The notes beneath the pieces were generated by a model. It did not search any database, was not told the origin of the DNA, and saw only the letters and a list, made by a program, of their open reading frames with translations. A program made the translations under genes and the position numbers. A DNA stretch of 64,000 nucleotides from Solen grandis (taxonomy: Eukaryota > Mollusca > Bivalvia > Adapedonta > Solenidae). The stretch covers positions 83,264,395-83,328,394 of the forward strand of contig CM037778.1 in NCBI GenBank assembly GCA_021229015.1, read 5' to 3'. Shown piece after piece: positions 29,219-41,200 of the stretch (position 1 is the first letter of the stretch; each line of letters begins with the position of its first letter).

Positions 29219-32200
29219 CTGCAAGAGAAAATGAATATGAAATCATATGGAATCATACTACTATTTGACATATTGCTGAGCTTTGTGTAATCATGCTGCT
29301 TGAATTTTTCTGATACATTTATATAATTTTACAAGAATCAAAGTGCACATGAAATAGTTACGCTCTTTAATATTGCAACTATGCATGTACAAAGGCAGAT
29401 GTGTCCACACTTGGTAAGTCATTGTCAGAGAAATAATAGGAAAAATTACCATAAAAATAAAGTTATATACCTTCATAGTAAATCCAGAAGCCTTTGTGAG
29501 AGCTATTTGAATTAGATTGAAATCTTATAAAGATCTCGTTGCTTTGTAGTGTATACAGTTTCTCGTTAGTTCTTCTACCACAGAGTGTGACACTCCGGTC
29601 TGTATTGTAGGCGTACATCCAGTCGTTGCATTTATGTGTTCCAATCATTTCGAGGTCCATGTCGATAATGGTGAGGTTGATAGTTTGAGACTTGTCCACA
29701 CTGATATGCGTCAGACAGTCTGTATTGTTACTATAATTGTTTGGATAATGTGGTGTTGAAATAAAGCCTTGTTGTTCCGTGAGCTTGGAATATCGGCAGA
29801 TGTCTCTAGTCTGTACGACTGAAAAAGTAAAATTGCCCATAGAAAAGAAATTATCTAATGGTAAGAAAAGAAGAATAGAAATTTCTTTTATTTTGTCCTT
29901 TATTTGTGATTTAAAATAAATATATAGGAAAAAAAAGTGAAATCATTGCATAGACATGATACCTGTTAACAATATTGTAGAAAATGTACCATTATAGTAA
30001 ATATTCATATCTTTGGTCAAAACTTTGTCATCTAATAAAGAAAAGTATGTAAAACTCTCCATGCCTTATTTATGCTGAACTGTTCTCCTTGCAGTATAAA
30101 GGAGATAATTATAGGCTGTACTCCACTATTCTCCACTGAAGGAGACAGAATTGCAGCACTTCCTGTCTGCAGGTCCATTACAAACTTCAAACAGACACTA
30201 GTCTATAGCTGGTATTTATCCAAGGGTAATTAAATATTGATATCTATCAAGAGTATGTTAGAATCTGTTATTTATTGTTTGCCTTTGTGATTGGAATGTT
30301 TAAAAACTAATGCATACATGCCATATCTCCCGGCGGGAGATTAAATCTCCCGGGATTTCGACTTGTCTCCCGATCTCCCGCCGGGAGGTGAAAATCTCCC
30401 GGTCTGACTTAAATCAAACAGGTTTCCCTTTGAACTCAGTATAATCCATTCTATTACCAAACTATGATACAGCATCAGGAAGCTTACGTAAGAACATGTT
30501 AGTATCAATTCTGACCAGTGTGCTGTACACAGCCACAGGCAATGTGTGATTGTCCTTATCCAATCAAATTGCGTGATTCAGACAGGTAGCAGATTCGCCA
30601 GTCTATCAGTTGAAACAATTATCGTCGGGTCATTAGCAGCTATCAAGGCAATACTAAAGCTAGAATGAGTAAGGTTAGAATGCATTTGGTACATCGTAAT
30701 AAAGACGTAAATGATTGCTTTAGTATATCTTACCAGGGATAAAAAGGTCCCGGAGAATAGCTAATCCTTATTTACCGGAAGTGTAAACAATAAATGATAA
30801 TTAGATCAGCTGTTTACCAATTATTTAAATCTTAACAAAACTTGTCATATGGACACATCATATAAAGTACACCTCAGCTAGCGGTAAATAGCAAATGAAG
30901 TGCAATTTTCGCACCGACGCTGATTTGATTAACAACGGATATCGTCTGCTGAATAATTTACTATAATGAGATGTGCTGATCGGAAGAGTTGGATAACCAC
31001 TTCATATCACCATACCGTACACGATAAATATTTTCAGCTAAATAATATTTTGGCTAAAAGCAATTTAATTTAGAAAAAAAAAAAGAAAACAGACAGAAGG
31101 TGAAACTATTATTAAATATGATCTGACTCTTTATCTTTATTCATCCCCATTAATTAAAACCATATGATCAGAAATCATTCCATAAATCAAAGATACTGTG
31201 TTTGATGTAAATGGCATGATCTCTGATCTGTTACAAGGTAGTGTTGCATTTAATGTGAAACGGTGCTTGTGGAAAGTTAAGTTTCTATTTGAATAAGATA
31301 TCTATTAATAAATTTTTAGATTTTTTTAGATTTTTAAAGGTATTTTTTAATGAATAAATTTATAAAGTGTAATCAATTATGAATTTTCTGATTTTATTTT
31401 TTCATTAACAACGTCTCTTTGATATATGTCGTAAAATCTCCCTGGCTGGACCCCAAATCTCCCTGTGAAAATTTCAAAACCTCCCTGGGAGACATACTGA
31501 AAATATGGCATGTATGCTAATGAATTATTCATCATGTTTGTAAAATATTGATTCCTGGAATGTATGTACTAACTGTAGAGAATTTTTATTTTTGTTAGTT
31601 TATTTTAAATGATCAGCAATCAAGGGTGTTTTTAATGAAATAATGCCTTTTTTTTTATTTCGAGTTACAAAAAAATTAAAAGAGATTCATATTATGTTAT
31701 GCTGGTGTGAATTTTTTTGTCAATGCTTCTCAATTACTAGACTTCATTATAAGGCTGATGTTAAGTTGTATTTGCTTTAAATGTTTGTTTTCAATATTAC
31801 TGTCAAATATTCATTGGCTGTCTGACAAGTTGTCTCGTTTTCTCTCTATTTCGTACCATCTGTTACATTCTCACTATATTGAGTCCTTGTCCACTCAACA
31901 CTTCAGTATTCTGTAACAGATGTAGGTATGTTTATGTGTATACAATTATACTGATTAACCCTTTTCTTCATATGGATATGTTTTGACGCCTTGGTAGACA
32001 GGAGACCCAGATTAGACAGCCCCAGATGGAGCGTCAGTAGCTCAGATCAGGGTCTCCTGTGTTTGCCTATACAATATTGTAGCTCAGGTTCTACACAGTC
32101 TGTATGGCAAAGAATAATCCATTTAAAGTTAAGTGAAATGATATTTTCATTAAATCATAAATCATGAGGTGAAAGGATAATCAAACCTCACCAATTAATT

Positions 32201-35200
32201 TTCAGTCTAAAAAGGTTATACATTGTTTCCTCCTTATCTCTGTAAGGTACTTAGTTGCTGTAAGGTACTTAGTTGTTGCTGTAAGGTACTTAGTTGCTGT
32301 AAGGTACTTAGTTGCTGTAAGGTACTTAGTTGTTGTAAGTTACTGTAAGGTTCTTAGTTGCTGTAAGGTACTTAGTTAGTTGTAAGTTACTGTAAGGTTC
32401 TTAGTTGCTGTAAGGTACTTAGTTAGTTGTAAGTTACTTAGTTGCTGTAAGGTACTTAGTTAGTTGTAAGTTACTTAGTTGCTGTAAGGTACTTAGTTAG
32501 TTGTAAGTTACTTAGTTGTTGTAAGGTACTTAGTTAGTTGTAAGTTACTTAGTTGCTGTAAGGTACTTAGTTGTTGTAAGTTACTTAGTTGCTGTAAGAT
32601 ACTTAGTTGCTGTAAGTTACTTAGTTGCTGTAAGGTACTTAGTTGCTGTAAGATACTTAGTTGCTGTAAGGTACTTAGTTGTTGTAAGGTACTTAGTTGC
32701 TGTAAGGTACTTAGTTGTTGTAAGGTACTTAGTTAGTTGTAGTTACCTAGTTGCTGTAAGGTACTTAGTTGCTGTAAGATACTTAGTTGCTGTAAGGTAC
32801 TTAGTTGCTGTAAGGTACTTAGTTTCTGTAAGGTACTTAGGTAGTTGTAAGTTACTTAGTTGCTGTAAGGTTCTTAGTTGCTGTAAGATACTTAGTTGCT
32901 GTAAGGTACTTAGTTGCTGTAAGATACTTAGTTGTTGTAAGGTACTTAGTTGCTGTAAGGTACTTAGTTGCTGTAAGGTACTTAGTTTCTGTAAGGTACT
33001 TAGTTAGTTGTAAGTTACTTAGTTGCTATAAGGTACTTAGTTGTAAGATACTTAGTTGCTGTAAGATACTTAGTTGCTGTAAGATACTTAGTTGTAAGAT
33101 ACTTAGTTGCTGACACCAGCCATACTTAGCACTGAGTATTACTTGCATACAAGTGGGCAAATTTCATCATTCTCATTTCTCAAATAAAATACCCAAATAT
33201 TATAACCAATTCTTCTCAAATAGAAATACCCAAATATTATAAACATTTCTTCTCCAATAAACAATTCCCAAATATCATAAACATTTCTTCTTGAAAAGAA
33301 ATACCCAAATATTATTAGCATTTCTTCTTGAATAGAAATACCCAAATATTATAACCATTTCTTCTGAAAAGAAATACCCAAATATTATAATCATATCTTC
33401 TCAAATAGAAATACCCAAATATCTTATCCATTTCTTCTCAAACAGAAATACCCAAATATTATATCAATTTCTTCACAAATATTGTTAACTTAAGAATGAT
33501 AATGATGTCAATTAAGTGATGTAAGTGAATATTTAGTTAAACAGAAATGGTGGAATGCATTTTACTTCATTAAAGAATTAAGTGTTACTTATCACTAAGT
33601 AGTGTTGGTGGAATTTAGAGCCTGAACTGACCAATGCTGTTACTCAGGATGATGTTTTTGATTAGTTGTCACAGGGTGTTAAAATGATTCTTCATGATTG
33701 GTAATTGTTTTACTTTGAATTTTGTTCTTAAAAACATTACACTTATCTGTAGAACTTAAAGAATCTGCTCAAATTGCGGTAAATGAATGAAAATGTAATA
33801 GGCATGAAAATGTTCCGAAGTGTGCTAGAGGCTGGTAAAGAGACTGGTTTCCCTGTGTCAGATAATTTGTTATTGTATACACTAGATGACTCTGCTTCAC
33901 CAAGTGTTCTCTCATTTCAATGAACATCAGATTAGCCCTCACTTTAAATCTCCATAATTAGGAAGAATGAGCTTTAACAGGTTTTTCATGGCGCAAATGA
34001 AACTGTAATTTCACAGGTCTGTCGCGATGGTCGTCTTCGGAATTAAAACTCACTTTGATTGTAAGGGGAATGTTGGTGATTTTTCAGGCGAAATTAGATT
34101 CACTCACTGAGGCAGCATGGACTGAATGTGTTAGTTTCTTATTTGCTTGATTAGAATTTTATGAAATTAACAAATCTGTGTCGCCAGTTTTTTTCCTAGG
34201 AGATTTTTTTTTGGTTTGTGTGGGTGGGGGGGGGATGAATAAGAAATAACATAGAAATAAGGTTAGATATGGATCGTGTTTTTTTATACTAGTATACTAG
34301 CTCAGTCCTATTTTATTGAAAATATCGGTTACGAGTTCAGTTATTAGTATAAAAGTCATTACTCTAAATAACTGTAATGACATTTGTGATCAGTATAAAG
34401 AGATCAGCCTGTCTACTTGCTAGGGTCCAATTTAAAAATACGATATATTGACTTTCCTGTCCATAGTAATGGAATAGAGTAGAACCTCTCCGAAGTGCAG
34501 TGACATCTGCCGGAGTCACAGAGTGTTGCTACTGAGAGGTGCTGCTGTACAGAGGTAATGGACTGTGCCCAGGTAAAAATTATAATTATGGCGGGGGGGG
34601 GGGGGGGGGGATAAACTGTTGCTGATAAGAGGTATCCATTGCTCAGAGGTGCCATTTTGGTAGGTTGTAATGTCTCAAATAAAATAGATATTGACAATTA
34701 TAAGTTGAAGATTTAGAGGAGGGTGGAGAAATCATACCTGGTTCACACTCATATTCCACTTGGAAGTATGTACTGTACTTGTTACAACCTGGGATCTTCT
34801 GACCGTACACCCCGCTGGGCAGGTTGATTTTGCATGTGTCATTGCCGGTGCACGGGTATGAATTGTGCTCAGCTGTTGTGCAGTCTTCGGCTTGGAATGA
34901 ACAATGTCCTGAGTAGCTGTAACCGTAGAAAGCCTTGGTGATATGTAGCATGTAACCGGTGCCGCAGTTTATCTGTAGAAACTTCTGGGTATTGTTGAAA
35001 CAGGCACTCACTGACTCTCCTGGAATTGGAGATAGAAACATTCAGTGTACATCATTAAAGTTACTTTTTCAACAATCTACTTCTGTCATGCATAGATCAG
35101 CCTTTCAGTATCCATGTGCTGCAAACACAAAAGTTTATGCCTCATTTTCAGTCATTACCAATAACAATAGACATTTTATGAAAAACTAGTCCCATAGAAT

Positions 35201-38200
35201 TAGTTTTGAAAAATATTATTGATTAAATGATCTCATCAGCATATTTATAATTGAAAATTTCTTCAGCTGAACACATTAAGGTTTATTTCATTGCTTACTA
35301 ATCTCAGTAGCTGAGTAGATTAGAAGTCGGCATTGATTCAATGTAAAAGGGAAGGTCTCCTTAGATATATATATGATTTCCGTTTAAATCAACTGATGTA
35401 CATTTTGTATGTTTGTATACAGGTACAGCAGATTGTACAATAAATCCGGTATGCCATTCAGGTTAGGTTACAATTTTCAAGGGTCTCATCGAGCTCTCGA
35501 GCGTGGGAAAATACGAAATGAAAAATGAAATTAATCACCGAGACCAAGGTAAATAATGCGTAAGTCAAAAAACAAGTTGGCGTAACAATGAATTTATATG
35601 TACACCATTAAGTCTATCTCATCTCATGAGCAACGTGTCGCCACAAGATACTGTTTATAGTGCATTCAAGTGTGTATAATGTTGCCGTTTTTGGATTTGT
35701 AAAAAAAATATGAAACCTGTAGTGGTAAAAAATGCTTTGATAGTAATTGCTGTAATTTTTGTCATTGAATTGGTTATTATGGTAGAATCGTTATGTTTAA
35801 ATAGAAAAGGATGAATATTTGAATGTGGAAATAATAAGGCTGTTTGTACATATACTTCCTGTGTTCACTTCATCAGGTGCTTTAAGTCAGAATTTAATTT
35901 TCTTCTCGATTTTGATGTATTATGTACGTCAAACCTGTAATTTCAGCCACCTCCACTTACAGCAAACCTGTTTATAACAGCAAGCTTTAATTATTTTTTT
36001 TAGGCATTCACTCATACACACATGAACACAAAAAATGATAATACAGATTTGTTGAATTTAAGTCATTATTATAAATCAAAGAAGAAAGTATTAAAAGTCT
36101 GATTGTTCATGATGTGAAATTTTAGATATAAAAATCCATTGAATTCATATCTAAGAACTGATCATTGAGGAGGGTTATAACAAAGATTACTAGGTCTGTA
36201 CCTTCCTAGTATTCTTTAGATTTTTTCACTATTTATTGTTTTACTAGCATGTAAGCCTCATTAAACCTCAGGATTATTTCAAGACTTTCCACGGATAGAC
36301 TGACAGTTATTTAAAGGGAGTGACACTGTGTTAGATAAAGTACCAAAAATAATCCAATAAGCCTACATCAGAGGTAGATTTGCTGGCACACAGCCTCATT
36401 AAGAAAACAACGAAAGACCGCAGGAGAAGTATTGATTGGAAACAAAAATATTTAGATGCTTGTAATTAATTTCCAGGCTTTTAATTGAATGAAAAAAAAA
36501 GGCCTTGTAATCCAAGAAAATTACACAGGATTTTACAGAGGATATGGGCAGAGTTTTGTGTAAGACCAGTGGTGAGGTATTTATCCCATTGTTTCATGAA
36601 AGACATGGAAATTATTTTTGCAAGGAATATTACTGTATATCAACTTGTAAATAAGTAATATATGAGTCCCATGAATGTGCTTTTCTCTACCTGATCAGAC
36701 TAAAAATGGTTTACCTGCTGATTAAGGTTTTTACCAATTTTTTTTATTTTTTTTTTGATTATCAAAAATTCAGTGAAAGTAAACAAGACTTCAAATTTTA
36801 ATGAGTTTAGAAGATCAAGAAATCCAGTAAATTTTGATTAAAAAATATCTACTTTCTATAATTCAATTATAAATTATTGCTTCAGCGGTTACAAAATTAG
36901 ATCATTGACATGCAGAACAAATAAGAGCTAATGTTAGCAACAGTGGGGTTACTGTGATGCATGATCAATGTAACTGATTGTAATATTTATACTATATTAT
37001 AATATTTAGGCTATGTAGGAATTATGCAGGTTGACCATTTTACGTCCAGTCCTGTTTTACAAAAAAAGTGATATTTTTTCTCACTGGAGAGTCAAGGTAG
37101 TGTAATGTGTTGTCAATAGCTCTATAGTTAAATGAAATTATGGAGCCTTCTCAGTTATTCTTATATGGAAGCAACACAACCCCCACCACCTTAAAAAAAA
37201 GTGTCGTGGACACTTTAAAAGGGTTAGGGAAAAAAAATAAAGCTGAGACACTTTGCCCATGCTGTGATGCTTTCTATATGGAGTTTACAATTACATACTG
37301 CCACCACTTAGAACTCATTTAATTTGAAAATGCAGAAAGTGCAATAGAAAATTGAAAAAAAAAAATCATCTGGGGGAAAAATAATTGCTGGGATAATAAC
37401 CATAAATAAGTATGTTTCACATACACAACCCTGTTAATGTACCAGTAGTGTCTAGATAAGCTTAAAAAGGCAGGTAATTTCACTTAAAGGTTGTTTTGTA
37501 AGTGTGTTCTGATAGATATTCATCGCCATTTAACGTAAAATTAGCCATGCCATTACATTTTCCCAAGTGTAAGTTATAACTAATGAACCAAGCAATTAAT
37601 CTACGTGAGAAATGACTCCTTTGTAGATTGGAATATCTTAGCGATCATGATTATACCTATTAGCAACATTTACCCAAGCTTTTTTTATTGTGTCTTGCAT
37701 TATTCCATTTCCTACCTTTAAAAATTGTCCGTTTTCATTCAGTTGTTAATTAACAGCTACAGCTTTTCAGTGGCCCAGTCATTAACAAGAGACATTTTGA
37801 AACCATAGGTTTTCAGTGTGTGTTTGGGGGAGGGGTGGGGGTCATTATTTTTTTTTATTCTTGGAGAAAAAGGTTTGAAATATCATAAAAGTCAATTTGT
37901 GCAAATTAGATGAGAACAATTTCTTACAGTCAATTTTTAAAATGCTGAGATTTCTTTTGGAGATGTGGAAATATTTCCATGAGTGACAACAGCTGTGTAT
38001 ATTGCAAGTTTGAGCAGTTTCACATTCTTGGCACATGGAAGATAGTACAAAGTACCTGTGAGAGAAGCATGTAGGAGATTTATTTCTGGGAACCTGTGAT
38101 AAAGTGTGAAAATCTCAACTCAGTAATGCAAGAGATGTTCCCATAGGTTTGTAACAGTGGAAGAGTGGCAAAAACAAGGCAGTAATAGTTCCATGTTTTG

Positions 38201-41200
38201 TCTGATTTTTACACCTTTTATTTACAGCTGTTTATTACTATAGAAATAATCCACCAATCCTGAGGAGAGAGCAGTTCAAGTGCTTGTAGCAAGTGCATAA
38301 TTCAGAATTAGCACCATTGAGTGGCTTGTGGTGCTCACTGTATGTGCAGTTTGTAACATAAACTACATACAGGGGCACTAAGTATGTGCAGTTTGCAACA
38401 TTAACTACATACAGGGGCATTTAGTATGTGCAGTTTGCAACATAAACTACATACAGGGGCACTTTAGTATGTGCAGTTTGTAACATAAACTACATACAGG
38501 GGCATTTAGTATGTGCAGTTTGCAACATTAACTACATACAGCAGCACTTTAGTATGTGCAGTTTGCAACATTAACTACATACAGGGGCATTTAGTATGTG
38601 CAGTTTGCAACATAAACTACATACAGGGGCATTTAGTATGTGCAGTTTGCAACATTAACTACATGCATAGGTCCTTAATAAAAGTCATAGTTGATTCTTT
38701 TATGAGTAAGTAATTCAGTAAGGCATACCGTCAAAAGGTTGAATTTAATGATGTGATACACAGACCACAGATTGTACTCAGGAACAGTGCACCCTATGTG
38801 AATGGTAAACACACACTGGGGTGGATCTATCAAAAGTTCTGCAGAATAACTAATTGGCACATATTTGGTATTTATAAGGATCAAAGTCACGAAGTGATCT
38901 ACTGAAGATGAGCATATCAGACACATTGTCTGTACTCTGAGTGTTCACACCTTGAAATACAAGACACCCAGTACAGGCAGGGGTACCGAAATAGGGTGTG
39001 GTCAACCGTGGGGAGCTGTAACAAACAGCCTGTGTCAGCAGGGTGTTGGAGGAACCATCCTGACAGGCCGTGACTGTAGGCCAAGCCCCAGATCACGTTT
39101 TTGGAATTACCTTTCATTAAAGAACGTACCAGGTAAACTCCAGTTGGAGAAAACACACCTTGAAGCTGTGCCTTCATACCTGCAGATTGGCAGAATTTTC
39201 TCAGGTAAAAGGAGATTAAGGAAAACATTGGAATCAGTTTGTACTGTTCTGACCTAATAATGGATTTTTATTTTTTTGTTTTGAATGTCAGAATTGTGTT
39301 TTTGATAGGGTGAGACTTTCCCCTTAGAGTTTTATTGCATCAACATTATTACCAAGTCATTTTTCCTTGTGACTCTCCTTGTTAACCAAAGATGAAGCAT
39401 TCAAATGTACATCTGTCTTTAACCCTTTCCCTCATATAGATTCATTTTGACACACTCAGTAGGTACCACATAAAGCCTGATCTGCAGAAAACCACAGTTA
39501 ACCTTACCAAATTTAATTACAAAATCCTCATTTCCAGACCACTGAGGGGCAGCGAACAGCATAAAACCTGATCAGCCTGCGAGTTACTCGCAGGCTGATC
39601 TGTTTTTATGTTGTTCGCATAGGTCTTTTCATGGTGTCCTCTATGAGGGAAAGGGTTAAGATTAAAATCAAGCCCTGAATCTGTAAGTACAGAGTACAAT
39701 GAAAGACTTTAAATTGTTTTATGGTGTTTTTCCTTTCTTTTTTTACTTAAATAATTAATTAAATGTTGCAGTCTATTCTTTTTTTTTTTTTTACAAAGTT
39801 TAAATCTTTCATATGTTGATATCTAAATTAATTTTATATTGCTAGAAGTTTCAATTCCAAAAAAAAAATTTACATTTATTAGTTTGGTTCTGAATATATA
39901 AAAAAAAATGTAAATGTCTACAAGTGAAAATAAGAAGGACAGAGAAATAAAAGAAAGTAGGTCAGTCTGTAAGGACATTATAAATAGATAAATTCTAACT
40001 GATAAGAGATGTTTTTGTATTTAAATTTGATAAGGTGGGTTTTAGCAGGAAAATTTTTTTTTTTGCTTTTGATTATGAAAACAAGAAAGATTTAAAGTAC
40101 AATGGAGTCACCTCCAAGGCAGATAATATTTTAGATGGATTCAAAATATTTTTTTGCCGATACTATCGGCTACAAAACCTATGAATAAGATTAGTTCTAT
40201 GATAGAGAAACATTATCAGTACCTAAATGCTGTGTTTAACGTGGTTTATGTCTTGGAAAGGTATAACTGTTGACTTAACCCTTTCCCTCATATAGACTCA
40301 TTTTGACGCACTCAGTAGGTACCACATAAAGCCTGATCTGCAGAAAACCACAGTTAAACCTTACCAAATTTAATTACAAAATCCTCATTTCCAGACCACT
40401 GAGGAGCAGCGAACAGCATAAAACCTGATCAGCCTGCGAGTTGCTTGCAGGCTGATCTGGTTTTATGCTGTTCGCATAGGTCTTTCCATGGTGTCTTCTA
40501 TGAGGGAAAGGATTAAATTTTTGTATCAGATGTTATCATTAATAAGTTACTTGAATTTGAAGTTTTACTAGAGAGACTTGAATTTTGGTTTATATTTTAT
40601 ACATGTGTTTTTGAATCATGATTTCTTATCAGAATTTTACAAGTTGAACGGGTTATATGCTGTTTGCTAATAAAACTAAGTCAGTGATTTTGTATGATCA
40701 AATAACTGCATGTGACAATATACATACAATGTAATAGAATTATGAGAGGTTTCATCTGTTAAAATTTGGTTTCGGGTGGTGGAACGGAGGAAGGTCATCA
40801 TGACATTTGTTAGAATAAACTATATGAAGGTATGTTTATTGTGCAAAATAATGAAATAACACATATGTAGTTGATTACGTCAAAGTTAGATGTTAGTTGT
40901 TTATCAGGAAATTGTCTGATGAACTCAGTTCTGCCATCCAATGGATTCTGTGTACAGTATAGTACAGTACCCTTCTGTGGGATGGTTTCCTGCCTGTTTC
41001 ACAATGCTGCCTCAGTTTGACCCACAAGAGCAGAGAAACAGAAGGCACATGTTTTACAGGTAAACATGGCTTACCTTGACGTAACTATCATTTCACCTGT
41101 TTGTTGGAAATGTTGTGAAACAGTCTCTCTCCTGACCTTGTGTCAGCTGATGAGCCCACTGTGGCTGGGCAGCTGATGATATAGGTGGATATTTTGGGTG

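Noticed and set aside
38330..38668. CRISPR-like array
   Set aside because: Units are contiguous with no unique spacers, and the genome is eukaryotic.
38238..38713. Repeated CNINYIQGHLV-type frame as a repeat protein
   Set aside because: It is produced by the 43-44-bp minisatellite and is mirrored on the other strand.
38917..39257. Overlapping 101-103-codon frames on opposite strands
   Set aside because: They lie in intron 1 of the lectin/CUB gene, have no domains, and mirror each other.
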